The notes: a model not told the origin generated them from the sequence alone. A stretch of 64,000 nt of DNA from Brevundimonas sp. PAMC22021 (GCF_019443405.1 NZ_CP080376.1:2480001-2544000), one strand, 5' to 3'; shown: positions 15,986-25,468, counted from the stretch's first letter. Made by a program: numbers and translations.

Positions 15986-17233
15986 TCAGAGGCTGCGCCC
16001 AGCCGCGCCTCTTCCTGCTCCGGGGAGGACCTGCGCCAGACCTCGGGCGTCCACACCCAGCGTCGCCTGCGCACCCACCGACGGCAAGGCCGTCCCGACC
16101 GCCAGGCGGACATAGTGGTCCGCACCCTGCGCATCCCTGACCATCACGAACGGCGACCCGCCCAGCTCGTCGTGGAAGCCCGCCCGGGTCACCCGACCCG
16201 TCACCCTCCCCTCGCGGAAGACTCCGACGGGTCGACCGCTTTCCAGCCGGTGCTGGTTCAGCGTCCGGATCACATCCTTCGACATCTGCAGCCGCCGCAA
16301 TTGCGCCTCCAGGTCCTCCGCCAGCTTGAAATGACGTCCCTGCCGCTCCGCCAGGCCGAGGGCCTCCAGATGCGCCAGGCGCCCGCGCGTAAGGGCCGCC
16401 CAAGCGCTTCGTCCGCCGACCGCGTCCTCCACCCTGCCCCCGGCGTCCATCCCGGCCAGTAGCCGTCTGTCGACGCCGGTGAAGCCGTCCCTCTGCGTCT
16501 CGCGCCAGATGCGCCGCTCGGCGTCTATCCGCGACAGGTCGCCCAGTCGCTCCTGCGCCGCCTCCTGCGCCCGAGCCCGGAAGCCATAGGCGACATAGTG
16601 CCGGGGGATCACCAGGTCCCGGCCGTTCGCCCGCCGCCCAGGCATCAGGATGTGCGCGTGCGGCTGGTCGGTGTCGTAGTGGCAGACCGCCATCCACGGC
16701 AGGTCCGGCTCGCCGAGATCGGCACAGACCCGGCGCATCACGTCGCGCGTATAGTCGCGCAGATCGGCGATGCGGTCGCCGTGCTCGGGCGAGACGATGA
16801 AGCGGAAGTGGTGGCGGTGCTCAGCCCAGTTCCCGATCCGCCCGGCCCCATCCACCGCATGGACCTCCCGATCGAAGAAGGTTCCCGCCTCACCTTCCTG
16901 ACCAGTGCCTTCACGGCCGAGATAGCGGACGTGCGCGGCCAGGGCCTTGCCTCGCGCCATCCCCTTGCCAACGTGGCGCGAGACCAGCGCCTTGACGATC
17001 ACCCGCTGGCGCACATCCAGGCGAAAAGCGCTCCCGGATCGCTTTGCCGCCGTTCTGAGCGCGCCAGCCTTGGCCCCGTAGCTGAAGCGCATGGTTGAGG
17101 AGAGACGCTGAAGGAGCAAAGTGTGGACTGAGGCGTCCCGCTTCAGGCTGGGGGCCAATCGGACCTGGACCCCCTCGTCAGCCGATGCGGACAGAGCGGC
17201 CACGCGGAGATCAAGATCGCTGCGGACAGTCAT
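15986..17233 (-). CDS. VirD2/DUF3363-like relaxase, short form
   Basis: 415 residues from the ATG at 17233, which follows AAGGAGAG by 7 nt. H-Y-D-T-D-Q-P-H-A-H-I at 185-195 is the metal-binding motif of MobP-type relaxases (His185, Asp187, His192, His194). Upstream is H-H-F-R-F-I-V-S-P-E-H-G-D. The DUF3363 region follows, with L-A-H-L-E-A-L-G-L-A-E and M-S-K-D-V-I-R-T-L-N. Family members are usually about 550-680 residues as I recall, so this one lacks a C-terminal part and the basic start. It nicks at an oriT and is transferred with the strand in conjugation. No coupling protein or type IV secretion gene is visible. Confidence 0.82.
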   Translation of the reverse strand: MTVRSDLDLRVAALSASADEGVQVRLAPSLKRDASVHTLLLQRLSSTMRFSYGAKAGALRTAAKRSGSAFRLDVRQRVIVKALVSRHVGKGMARGKALAAHVRYLGREGTGQEGEAGTFFDREVHAVDGAGRIGNWAEHRHHFRFIVSPEHGDRIADLRDYTRDVMRRVCADLGEPDLPWMAVCHYDTDQPHAHILMPGRRANGRDLVIPRHYVAYGFRARAQEAAQERLGDLSRIDAERRIWRETQRDGFTGVDRRLLAGMDAGGRVEDAVGGRSAWAALTRGRLAHLEALGLAERQGRHFKLAEDLEAQLRRLQMSKDVIRTLNQHRLESGRPVGVFREGRVTGRVTRAGFHDELGGSPFVMVRDAQGADHYVRLAVGTALPSVGAQATLGVDARGLAQVLPGAGRGAAGRSL

Positions 17234-17527
17234 GGCGGCCTCTCCTTGAAGACGCGAACCGCTCTCCAATCGCCCTAAGTCGTCGCAAGTCGCCGGGTCG
17301 GTCGGGAGCGCTCGCTAAGGGCTGAGAACAAAGACAAAAAGCGAAGCGACGCCTCCTTCTTTTATCTTGCCCATCCAATCTGTCTCTGAGCGGCTGATGG
17401 CTGCTGCTTTCTCCTGATTACCAAGCCCCGGCTTCAATCAGTCGAAGAGGCGTTTTCGTTTAGACGCACATATGATTTCGATTGGACGGCCTCCGACTTT
17501 CCGATAGACGCGCTTTAGGAAACGCGG
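17234..17527. other. Intergenic region between relaxase and ATPase genes
   Basis: 294 bp between two divergent genes and therefore the natural place for their promoters and for an oriT. It is locally AT-richer than its surroundings (around 17330-17420). I do not see a long inverted repeat or a clean nic site, so I do not call an oriT. Confidence 0.35.
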
Positions 17528-18748
17528 ATGTACCAGAGAAATCTAACGCAGAGGCTAGAGCAGGCCCTCGCCGACACGCGGGTCGTGATGCTGGCCGGGC
17601 CTCGCCAGGCAGGGAAGACCACGCTGGTCCGCAGCCTGGCTGATCGAGGTCGCACCTATCTTACTCTCGACGATGCGACCACGCGGGCGGCGGCGCGCTC
17701 GGACCCCACAGGCTTCATCAGAGGCCTTGAGCGGGCGGTGATCGACGAGGTTCAGCGCGCTCCGGATCTCCTGCTGGCCATCAAGGCGGTGGTGGATCGC
17801 GATCCGACACCAGGTCGCTTCCTGCTCACAGGCTCCGCCAATCTGATGACGCTGCCACAGGTCGCAGACTCTCTGGCCGGTCGCATGGAGACGATGCGAC
17901 TGCTGCCGTTGGCGCAGGCCGAGCTTCTTGGTCGGACCTCGTCGGTCCTGAGGCGCGCCTTCGACGGTGCAGCGCCCCAAGCAGGCGACATCATCCTCGG
18001 AGACGCTCTCGTCGAAGCGGTCCTCGCCGGCGGCTATCCCGAAGCCCTGGCTCGGAACGGCTGGACCAGACGCCAGGACTGGGCGCTCAACTATGTTGAC
18101 GCCATCGTCCAGCGCGACGTTCGCGAGATCGCTGCGATCGAAAACCTCGATCGTATGCCGCGCCTGCTCCGCGCGCTGGCCGTGCACGCCGGACAGCTGG
18201 TCAACCATACGGCCGTCGGCGCGGTCATTGGCCTGAACCACGTGACGACGGCGACCTACACGGGGTTATTCGATCAGCTCTATCTGATCCGCACCTTGCC
18301 CGCATGGCACAACAACGCCCTCAAGCGTCTGACCAAGACGCCCAAGCTCCACTTTGTCGACACCGGTCTGCTCGCCGCCCTGCGCGGCCTGACGCCGGAA
18401 ACGGTGGCGCGGGACCGCATCCCCTTCGGCGCGCTGCTTGAGTCCTTTGTGGTCTCCGAACTCGCAAAGACTGCAGATTGGGGCGGAGAGCGGCTGTCGT
18501 TCAGCCACTACAGGGACAAGGACGGTGCGGAGGTGGATGTCGTCATCGAGGACCGCGCCGGGCGCATCGTCGGGATCGAGGTCAAGGCGTCGGCAACAGT
18601 GGAAAGCCGAGACTTCAAAGGTCTGCGCCGCCTTGCCGAAGCCGTCGGCGACCGCTTCGTCCAGGGACTGATCCTCCATGATCACGACCAGGCCGTGCCA
18701 TTTGGCGACCGACTGTGGGCCGCGCCCCTCAGCGTTCTCTGGAGCTAG
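17528..18748 (+). CDS. AAA_14/DUF4143 ATP-binding protein
   Basis: 406 residues. Walker A G-P-R-Q-A-G-K-T at 24-31, then D-E-V-Q-R-A-P and L-T-G-S-A-N, typical of the AAA_14 domain. The C-terminal DUF4143 domain contains F-V-D-T-G-L-L-A-A-L, L-L-E-S-F-V-V-S-E-L and a PD-(D/E)xK-like D-G-A-E-V-D-V-V-I-E with G-I-E-V-K-A. The family is widespread in accessory DNA and has no firmly established role; toxin-like or DNA-processing functions have been suggested. It is the last gene before the tRNA boundary. Confidence 0.85.
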   Translation: MYQRNLTQRLEQALADTRVVMLAGPRQAGKTTLVRSLADRGRTYLTLDDATTRAAARSDPTGFIRGLERAVIDEVQRAPDLLLAIKAVVDRDPTPGRFLLTGSANLMTLPQVADSLAGRMETMRLLPLAQAELLGRTSSVLRRAFDGAAPQAGDIILGDALVEAVLAGGYPEALARNGWTRRQDWALNYVDAIVQRDVREIAAIENLDRMPRLLRALAVHAGQLVNHTAVGAVIGLNHVTTATYTGLFDQLYLIRTLPAWHNNALKRLTKTPKLHFVDTGLLAALRGLTPETVARDRIPFGALLESFVVSELAKTADWGGERLSFSHYRDKDGAEVDVVIEDRAGRIVGIEVKASATVESRDFKGLRRLAEAVGDRFVQGLILHDHDQAVPFGDRLWAAPLSVLWS

Positions 18749-19156
18749 GGCAGCTGGCTATCGCCGGTCGAGCCCCGACGCGGCGGTCAGGCCCGCATCG
18801 CCTAGGTGCAACCCCGCGGACCCGAAGCCAGCTTGCTGGCGGCCCGAAGGCGCCACGCTCATTAAATCGCTGACGCCATCACTTACGAAAACGGGTGAAA
18901 AAACCTGAACAGTCAGGCGCCCGTTATTTAACTGCTAATCCCTCGCAAGCGGGATCGGCCCTGAGCCGTACTCCGACCGGTATCTCCGAAATGCCCCCGT
19001 CGTTGCGACGTGATCTCGACCCGGAGACGGCCATCAGGCCAAGGCTGCAATCCTACCGACCGATGAGCGTGGCAACAAAGCAACAGTGGCTTTGCGAAAT
19101 GCGATCATGCTCTCACGCCAATTCTGATGACCATGTGATGACCAGCGCTGCCGCTG
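18749..19156. other. Island/chromosome junction without a supported gene
   Basis: About 400 bp between the last accessory gene and the tRNA terminator. Plus-strand frames here run on into the tRNA and give the artefact seen when a tRNA is read as protein, so I reject them. Near-repeats TGATGACCA occur at about 19127 and 19137. I see no integrase fragment. An attachment site would be expected at the tRNA 3' end. Confidence 0.4.
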
Positions 19157-19192
19157 AAACAAAACCGGGGCCTGCCGTTTCCAGCAAGCCCC
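19157..19192 (-). terminator. Terminator after tRNA-Gly
   Basis: On the minus strand, GGGGCTTGC and GCAGGCCCC pair with one A-C mismatch across the loop (19184-19192 with 19167-19175), followed by GGTTTTGTTT. It begins about 20 nt beyond the CCA end of the tRNA. Confidence 0.7.
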
Positions 19193-19211
19193 TGATTTTA
19201 TTACATTCGAC

Positions 19212-19286
19212 TGGAGCGGGCGAGGCGATTCGAACGCCCGACCCTCACCTTGGCAAGGTGATGCTCTACCCCTGAGCTACGCCCGC
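19212..19286 (-). tRNA. tRNA-Gly (anticodon GCC)
   Basis: Read on the minus strand: acceptor G-C-G-G-G-C-G pairs with C-G-C-C-C-G-C, discriminator T, encoded CCA (19214-19212). The D arm is TAGCTC-AGGGGTAGAGC. The anticodon loop is TTGCCAA with GCC at 19254-19252. The T arm contains GTTCGAAT. The length is 75 nt including CCA. Glycine tRNAs are common integration targets, and the accessory region begins at its 3' end. Confidence 0.97.
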
Positions 19287-19454
19287 ACTCCGTTGAGAGC
19301 GATGTGCGCTCCCCGTCGAGGAGGGGGCGTATAGCGGAGGGTCGCGGCAGGCCGCAACCCCTTTTTTGGCCTATCGCGCTTCGCGCTGCTTGAGGCCGAT
19401 TTTGCGCTCAAGCAGCGAGCCGCCGCGCGGCGAGCATGGCGCCCCCTTCGTGCG

Positions 19455-20237
19455 TCAGCGCGGCGCCAGGCGAATGGCGCCGTCCAGCCGGATGCACTCG
19501 CCGTTGATGTAGACGTTGCGGGCCAGCTCCAGCACCAGGGAGGCGTAGTCGGCGGGCGTGCCCAGGCGGCTGGGGAACGGAATAGCGGCGGCCAGGGCGT
19601 CCTGGATCTTCTGGTCCATGCCGGCCATCATCGGCGTCCACATGATGCCGGGCAGGATGGTGTTCACCCGCACCCCTTCCTGGGCCAGGTCGCGGGCGAC
19701 GGGCAGGGTCATGGCGTAGACGCCGCCCTTTGACGCCGAATAGGCGGCCTGGCCGATCTGACCGTCCTGGGCCGCCACCGAGGCGGTGTTGACGATCAGG
19801 CCGCGCTCGCCGTCCGCCATCGGCTCCAGCGTCACCATGCCGGCCGCCGACTGCGACAGCACGCGGAAGGTGCCGAACAGATTGACCCGCACCGTGCGCT
19901 CGAAAGCCGCCATGTCATGGGCGCGGATCTCGCCGGTGTCCTTTTTGCGCGACACGGTCTTCTGGCCGGTGGCGATGCCGGCGCAGTTGATGGTCAGCCG
20001 CTCCTGCCCGTGGGCGGCGCGCGCCTTGTCGAAGGCGGCCGCGACCGAGGCGTCGTCCGTTACGTCCACCTGGCAGAAGACGCCGCCGATTTCGGCGGCG
20101 ATCGCCTCTCCCTTTTCCGCGTTCAGGTCGAACAGGGCGACCTTGGCCCCGGTCGCGGCGATGGCGCGCGCCGTGCCCTCGCCCAAGCCCGATGCGCCGC
20201 CGGTGACCACTGCGGCGATGCTGCTGTCGAGTTTCAT
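19455..20237 (-). CDS. SDR family dehydrogenase (3-hydroxyacyl-CoA dehydrogenase type II-like)
   Basis: 260 residues from the ATG at 20237 (AGGAA upstream); the frame is open further but lacks the Rossmann start. T-G-G-A-S-G-L-G-E-G at 12-21 binds NAD. N-C-A-G-I-A is at 84-89, with catalytic Ser153, Tyr166 and Lys170 (Y-S-A-S-K). Length and the S-V-A-A-Q-D-G-Q-I-G-Q-A-A-Y block resemble HSD10/type II 3-hydroxyacyl-CoA dehydrogenases of beta-oxidation. The exact substrate is not fixed by sequence alone. Confidence 0.88.
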   Translation of the reverse strand: MKLDSSIAAVVTGGASGLGEGTARAIAATGAKVALFDLNAEKGEAIAAEIGGVFCQVDVTDDASVAAAFDKARAAHGQERLTINCAGIATGQKTVSRKKDTGEIRAHDMAAFERTVRVNLFGTFRVLSQSAAGMVTLEPMADGERGLIVNTASVAAQDGQIGQAAYSASKGGVYAMTLPVARDLAQEGVRVNTILPGIMWTPMMAGMDQKIQDALAAAIPFPSRLGTPADYASLVLELARNVYINGECIRLDGAIRLAPR

Positions 20238-20292
20238 CCCTGGTGTTCCTATGTTTCTCTGAACCTGAAGTCTTGCGAAGGATTTAGCGGCC

Positions 20293-20706
20293 ATGACCGC
20301 CAAAGCCAAACCTGAGCCGGCCCGCGCGCCGCTCGACGCCATCGACCCCAAGAAGGCGCTGGTCCCTTCCGTGCTGCGCCTCAACGAGATGCGGGTGCGC
20401 AAGGGCTTCTGGCCCAAGGTCGTGCGCACCGCCGCCCGCATCCCCTTCGCCGATCAGCTGGTCAGCGTCTGGTACGCCGCGCGCGATCCGGAAACGCCGC
20501 TGCCGGCCAAGGGCATGATGCTGGGGGCCCTGGCCTATTTCGTGCTTCCGACGGACGCCATTCCGGACATCTTCGCCGGCATCGGCTTCACCGACGACGC
20601 GGCGGTGATCGCGGCCTTGGTGGCGACGCTGGGCGCCAACATCAAGCGCCGCCATCGGGACCAGGCGTCCGACACTCTGGAACGGCTGAAGAACCAGGAG
20701 GGTTGA
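20293..20706 (+). CDS. YkvA/DUF1232 family protein
   Basis: 137 residues. The diagnostic block L-G-A-L-A-Y-F-V-L-P-T-D-A-I-P-D-I-F-A-G at about 77-96 followed by D-D-A-A-V-I-A-A-L matches DUF1232 (YkvA), a short membrane-associated helical hairpin of unknown role. It starts 55 bp from the divergent SDR gene. Confidence 0.88.
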   Translation: MTAKAKPEPARAPLDAIDPKKALVPSVLRLNEMRVRKGFWPKVVRTAARIPFADQLVSVWYAARDPETPLPAKGMMLGALAYFVLPTDAIPDIFAGIGFTDDAAVIAALVATLGANIKRRHRDQASDTLERLKNQEG

Positions 20707-20776
20707 GGCTGACTTGGCGAGGCTGGGCGACGCAGGCTAAGCCCCTCGACCCATTGCCGACAGGAGACCGCTTTTC

Positions 20777-21646
20777 ATGACCGCCCTGATCCTGCACGGC
20801 GGCGCCGGCGCCCGGCGCGAGCGCAACTACGACGCCGAGGTCGTGCACATGCGCGAGGTGGTCGAGGCCATGAAGGCGCGGCTGGAGGCCGGCGACAGCG
20901 CCCTGGACGTGGCGGTTGAGGCGGTGGCGATGCTGGAAGAGTCCGGCCTCTATGTCGCGGGTCGCGGCGCCTCTCCCAATCTTGCCGGCGCCTACGAACT
21001 GGACGCCAGCCTGATGGACGGCTGCGGGCAGCGGGCGGGCGCGGTGGCGGCGCTGCAGGGCTTCAAGAGCCCGATCCGCACGGCGCGGGCGGTGATGGAC
21101 CGGACGCCGCACGTCATGCTGGCCGGCGAAGGCGCCGCGCTGTTCGCCCACGACCAGGGGCTGGAGCCCATCGGCGACGAGGCCGCCTGGTTCACCCATG
21201 CCGGTCAGGGTGAAGACAATCATCCGCCCAAAGGGCTCAGCCACGGCACCGTCGGATGCTGCGTGCTGGATGCGCAAGGGCGGCTGGCCGCCGCCACCTC
21301 GACCGGGGGCGTGTTCGGCAAGATGCCGGGGCGCGTCGGCGACACGCCCCTTCCGGCGGCCGGAACCTGGGCCGACGACCGTGTCGCGGTGTCCGGCACC
21401 GGACAGGGCGAGTATTTCATTCGCGTCGCCGCCGCCGGCCAGGTCGCCTGGCGCGTCGGCTCGGGCCAGTCCCTCTCCGAAGCGGCTCAGGGCGTCATCG
21501 ACCAGATCGGCGACCTGGGCGGGGACGGCGGCCTGATCGCGCTCGACCGCGACGGCGCCATCACCCATCCCTTCAACAGCCAGGGCATGAAGCGCGCCTG
21601 GCTGACGCCCTCAGGCGAGATCGGCGTCGAGGTGTTTGGCCGGTAA
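20777..21646 (+). CDS. iaaA: Isoaspartyl peptidase/L-asparaginase (Ntn hydrolase)
   Basis: 289 residues. L-H-G-G-A-G at 6-11 opens the alpha subunit, and H-G-T-V-G at 156-160 marks the autocleavage site with Thr158 as the new N-terminal nucleophile. G-R-V-G-D-T-P-L-P and S-G-T-G-Q-G-E-Y-F-I-R follow as in plant-type asparaginases. The enzyme clears isoaspartyl dipeptides and releases aspartate. The stretch before Thr158 is short, consistent with a bacterial cytoplasmic form. Confidence 0.92.
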   Translation: MTALILHGGAGARRERNYDAEVVHMREVVEAMKARLEAGDSALDVAVEAVAMLEESGLYVAGRGASPNLAGAYELDASLMDGCGQRAGAVAALQGFKSPIRTARAVMDRTPHVMLAGEGAALFAHDQGLEPIGDEAAWFTHAGQGEDNHPPKGLSHGTVGCCVLDAQGRLAAATSTGGVFGKMPGRVGDTPLPAAGTWADDRVAVSGTGQGEYFIRVAAAGQVAWRVGSGQSLSEAAQGVIDQIGDLGGDGGLIALDRDGAITHPFNSQGMKRAWLTPSGEIGVEVFGR

Positions 21647-21742
21647 GTTCCGTGCGGCCCGAGATTACATCTCCGTAAGGTGCGCCGGACGGGCGGCCTG
21701 CTAAGGCTTAAGCTTGAAGCCAGCGTCCGGAACCGCCACGCC

Positions 21743-24619
21743 ATGAAAAACCGCCTGTTCGCCACCGCCGCCCTCTCGGCGCTGCTTTTGGGAGCCGCCG
21801 CCTGCGCGACCACGCCGCAGTCGAGCCCGGCCACCGTCGATCAAGCCGCAGCAGCCTCGCCGCAGCCTGCCGCCGGCGTGGTCGTGCCGCCGCTGGGCTT
21901 CGACAAGCGGGTGCTGGCGAACGGGCTGGAGGTCTATACGGCGCGCGACGCCGACACCTCCAACGTCACGGTTCAGGTCTGGTACAAGGTCGGCTCCAAG
22001 GACGATCCGGCCGGGCGTTCGGGCTTCGCCCACCTGTTCGAGCACCTGATGTTCAAGGCGACGCGCAACCTGCCGCCCGAGACCTTTGATCGCCTGACCG
22101 AAGACGTGGGCGGCTCCAACAACGCCTTCACCGCAGACGACACCACCGCCTATTTCGAGAGCGTGCCGGCCAACCACCTGGAGCGGATGCTGTTCGCCGA
22201 GGCCGAGCGCATGGGCTCTCTGGTCGTCGATGAGCCGACCTTTGTGTCGGAGCGCGACGTGGTGAAGGAGGAATACCGGCAGCGCATCCTGGCCAATCCC
22301 TATGGCCGCCTGTTCGGCCTGTTCGTGCCGGAGACCATCTACCAGGAAAGCCCCTACCGCCGTCCGGGCATCGGCTCCATCCAGGAGCTGGAGGCCTCGT
22401 CGCTGGAGGACGTGCTGCGCTTCCACCGCACCTACTATCGGCCGGACAACGCCTATCTGATCGTGGCGGGCAACTTCGACCAAGCGCAGCTGGATCGCTG
22501 GATCGATCAGTATTTCGCGCCGCTGAAGAACCCCAGCACCGCCATCCCCGCCAACAACGTCGCCGAGCCCGAGCCGGCCGGCCCGCGCGAGGTCACCTAC
22601 TATGCGCCCAATGTGCCGCTGCCGGCCGTGGTGATCGCCTGGCCGACGGTGAAGTACGCCGATGCGGATCGCGCGGCCCTGACGGTGCTGGACGGCGTCC
22701 TGTCCACCGGCGAAAGCAGCCGGCTGTATCGCTCGCTGGTGTATGACAAGCAGATCGCCGCCCAGATCGGCTCCACCCCCGACTTCGCCCAGCAGGCCGG
22801 CAATCTCAGCGCGCTCGCCATCATGGCGCAGGGCCACACGGTCGAGGAAGGCGTCGCCGCCCTGAACGCCGAGATCGCGCGCCTGCGCGAACAACCGATC
22901 AGCGAGGCCGAGCTGACCGAGGCCAAGAACGAGCTGGTGGCCTCGGCGCTCCGCAGCCGCGAAACCGTGGACGATCGCGCCACCGCGCTCGGGTTCGCCC
23001 TGATCAACACCGGCGACGCCTCGGCTGCGGACCGCGAGATCGCCCAGATCCAGGCCGTCACCGCCGCCGACGTTCAGCGCGTCGCCGCCCGATACCTGAC
23101 GCCGCAGCGTCAATCGACCATCCGCTACCTGCCCGCCGACGCCGCCAATCCGGCCTCGGTGCAGAAGATGAATGTGGACGCGCCGGTGACGGTCGCCGCC
23201 CTCGCCCCGGCGGGCGAGCCCGCCACCCTGCTGCCGCCCGAGCAGCGCACGCCCCTGCCCCGCCCCGGCGCAGAGGTCGCGCCCGCCACGCCGGCGGTGG
23301 CCGAGAGCCGCCTGTCGAACGGCATGCGGGTGCTGGTGGCGCCGACGCAAGGGCTGCCTCTGGTGTCCGCGCGACTAGGCTTTGACGCCGGTTCGTCCGA
23401 CGATCCGGCCGGCAAGGCAGGCGTGGCCTCCCTGACCGCCGCCCTCCTGACGCAAGGCACGGCCACCCGCACCGCGCCGCAGATCGCCACCGAGATCGAG
23501 CAACTGGGCGCAAGCGTCGGCGCCGGCGCAGGCGTCGACTTCTCCAACGTCTACGCCAATGCGCCGGCCGACGTGTTCCCGCAGGCCATGACGCTTATGG
23601 CCGATCTGGTGCGCAATCCGGCCTTTGCGTCGGAGGAGCTGGAGCGGCAGCAGGCGCAGACGCTGGACGCCCTGCGCGTTTCGTTGAGCCAGCCGGGCGC
23701 CATCGCCTCGCAGGTCGCGGGCCGGGTGGTCTTTGGCGACGCGCCCTATGGCGCGCCGGGGTCCGGCACGGTGCAGACGGTGCCGACCGTGACGCCCGAG
23801 GACGTGCGCGCCTTCCACGCCGCCCGCTATCGGCCGGAGGACGCCACCCTGGTCTTCTCCGGCGACATCACGCCCGAGGCCGCGCGCGCCCTGGCCGAAC
23901 GGGCGTTCGGGGACTGGCGTCCCGGCGCCGCCGCCCCAACCGCCAGCGCCAGCCCCGCCGGCCAAGCTCTTTCGCCGCGCATCGTGGTGATCGACCAGCC
24001 CGGCGCGGGTCAGGCGGCCGTGGTGGCGGCGGTGAGGGGCGTGTCGCGCACCGACGCCGACTACTTCCCGCTGACGCTGGGCAACACCCTGCTCGGCGGG
24101 GGCTTCTCCTCGCGTCTGAATCAGGAAATCCGCATCAAGCGCGGCCTGTCCTATGGGGCGGGATCGTCGCTGGGCGTGCGCGCCGACGCTGGCCTCTTCA
24201 CCGCCCAGGCCCAGACCCGCAATGACGCCGTGCCGGAAGTGGCCGAACTGATCCTGCAGGAGATCGGCAAGCTGGGCGCGACCGAGCCCACGGAAGCCGA
24301 CCTGGCTCCGCGCCGCGCCACCCTGATCGGCGGGTTCGGTCGCTCGCTGGAGACCGTTGACGGCCTTGGAACGCTGGTGGCCAACCTGGCGCTCTACGAT
24401 CTGCCGACCAGCGACCTACAGGCCTATGTCGGTCGTGTCCGAGGCGTCACGCCGCAACAGGTGGAGGCCGCGTTCGCCCGGCATCTGCCGGTCAACCAGG
24501 CCAGCCTGGTGATCGTCGGCGACGGCAAGGTGTTCATCGACGCCCTGCGCGCCCGTCACCCGAACCTGGAAGTCGTTTCGGTTAGCGACTTGGACCTGAA
24601 CACCGGCGCGCTGAAGTAG
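21743..24619 (+). CDS. Double-domain M16 metallopeptidase lipoprotein
   Basis: 958 residues from the ATG at 21743. A signal peptide (K-N-R-L-F-A-T-A-A-L) ends at Cys21 in a lipobox-like G-A-A-A-C, so it is probably membrane-anchored in the periplasm. The first M16 domain has the inverted zinc motif H-L-F-E-H (His97, Glu100, His101). The second (from about 530) has the fold sequence L-S-N-G-M-R-V-L-V-A-P but no H-x-x-E-H and is the inactive partner, with R-G-L-S-Y-G-A-G as in the usual substrate-binding half. Likely degrades peptides in the cell envelope. Confidence 0.9.
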   Translation: MKNRLFATAALSALLLGAAACATTPQSSPATVDQAAAASPQPAAGVVVPPLGFDKRVLANGLEVYTARDADTSNVTVQVWYKVGSKDDPAGRSGFAHLFEHLMFKATRNLPPETFDRLTEDVGGSNNAFTADDTTAYFESVPANHLERMLFAEAERMGSLVVDEPTFVSERDVVKEEYRQRILANPYGRLFGLFVPETIYQESPYRRPGIGSIQELEASSLEDVLRFHRTYYRPDNAYLIVAGNFDQAQLDRWIDQYFAPLKNPSTAIPANNVAEPEPAGPREVTYYAPNVPLPAVVIAWPTVKYADADRAALTVLDGVLSTGESSRLYRSLVYDKQIAAQIGSTPDFAQQAGNLSALAIMAQGHTVEEGVAALNAEIARLREQPISEAELTEAKNELVASALRSRETVDDRATALGFALINTGDASAADREIAQIQAVTAADVQRVAARYLTPQRQSTIRYLPADAANPASVQKMNVDAPVTVAALAPAGEPATLLPPEQRTPLPRPGAEVAPATPAVAESRLSNGMRVLVAPTQGLPLVSARLGFDAGSSDDPAGKAGVASLTAALLTQGTATRTAPQIATEIEQLGASVGAGAGVDFSNVYANAPADVFPQAMTLMADLVRNPAFASEELERQQAQTLDALRVSLSQPGAIASQVAGRVVFGDAPYGAPGSGTVQTVPTVTPEDVRAFHAARYRPEDATLVFSGDITPEAARALAERAFGDWRPGAAAPTASASPAGQALSPRIVVIDQPGAGQAAVVAAVRGVSRTDADYFPLTLGNTLLGGGFSSRLNQEIRIKRGLSYGAGSSLGVRADAGLFTAQAQTRNDAVPEVAELILQEIGKLGATEPTEADLAPRRATLIGGFGRSLETVDGLGTLVANLALYDLPTSDLQAYVGRVRGVTPQQVEAAFARHLPVNQASLVIVGDGKVFIDALRARHPNLEVVSVSDLDLNTGALK

Positions 24620-24622
24620 GGC

Positions 24623-25465
24623 TCAGCCGGACAGGCAGACGACCTGGGCCACGCGAAGATCACGGCGAAGGTCGTCCGCCACCTGGCCATAGTTGTCGAC
24701 GGTGACTCGCTGGGCGAGCAGGGGCTCGTCCAGGGTCTGTTCGCCCCGGATGGCGGGGCCAAAGGTGTCCGGGGCCGTGGTGTAGATGCGGCCCCGCCGC
24801 GGCGCCTCGGCCAAGGTGACGCCCACGGCGCGGCCACGGGCGTCCAGCACCGGCGCGCCCGATAGGCCGGACAGGGTCCCGCCGAGGCCCGCGGTGCGCC
24901 CGACCTCCGCCCAGGCCAGCACCGGCTCGTCACGCGCGCCGCGCCCCAGAACCTTCAGCGTCTCGCGGCCCAGCAGTCGTGACGTGGCCTCGCCGGCGCG
25001 GCCTTGCGGAAAGCCCGGATGAAAGCCGCGCTGACCCTTGCGCAGAGGTTCGGCCGCCGCGATCGGCACGGCGGGCGGGCCGCCGTCGGTCAGCAGCAGG
25101 GCGATGTCCGCATGCGGCGCCAGGCGCACGTCCGCCGCCACCGCCTTGCCCGGCCCGACCACCAGAGCCGGCTGGCGACATCCTTCGACCACATGGCGCG
25201 CGGTGACCCAGCGTCCGCGTTCGGCGATGGAAAAGGCGGTTCCGGCCTGGGGCTTGAAGGGGGTGTCTGGGTTCTGAACCGTCACGGTCGCGTCGAACGG
25301 GGTCACGGGACCGAGCAGCGCCCCCTCCCCGTCCGGCGGCGTCGAGGAAGGCGCCGGCAGGGCGGGCGGCGCGTCCGCGTTCTCGCGGCGCAACAGCGAG
25401 AGGCTCAGCAGTACGGCCGACGCCGCCGCATAGATGGCCCAGTCCGGCGGACGGCGGTTCGCCAT
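24623..25465 (-). CDS. Trypsin-like serine protease with N-terminal membrane anchor
   Basis: 280 residues. One membrane segment at about 9-25 (A-I-Y-A-A-A-S-A-V-L-L). Catalytic triad visible as His91 (T-A-R-H-V-V), Asp120 (H-A-D-I-A-L) and Ser202 (G-L-S-G-A-P). There is no PDZ domain. Its start lies 3 nt after the DUF350 gene stop, so the pair is an operon and may form a membrane-associated unit. Confidence 0.85.
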   Translation of the reverse strand: MANRRPPDWAIYAAASAVLLSLSLLRRENADAPPALPAPSSTPPDGEGALLGPVTPFDATVTVQNPDTPFKPQAGTAFSIAERGRWVTARHVVEGCRQPALVVGPGKAVAADVRLAPHADIALLLTDGGPPAVPIAAAEPLRKGQRGFHPGFPQGRAGEATSRLLGRETLKVLGRGARDEPVLAWAEVGRTAGLGGTLSGLSGAPVLDARGRAVGVTLAEAPRRGRIYTTAPDTFGPAIRGEQTLDEPLLAQRVTVDNYGQVADDLRRDLRVAQVVCLSG

Positions 25466-25468
25466 GGC

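Noticed and set aside
17363..17370. TATCTTGC, one mismatch from the P-type nic consensus upstream of the relaxase
   Set aside because: With one mismatch allowed, a match in 300 bp is likely by chance, and there is no adjoining inverted repeat.
18895..19275. A 126-codon frame running into the tRNA
   Set aside because: Its end is the familiar artefact of reading a tRNA gene as protein, and the rest has no coding signature.
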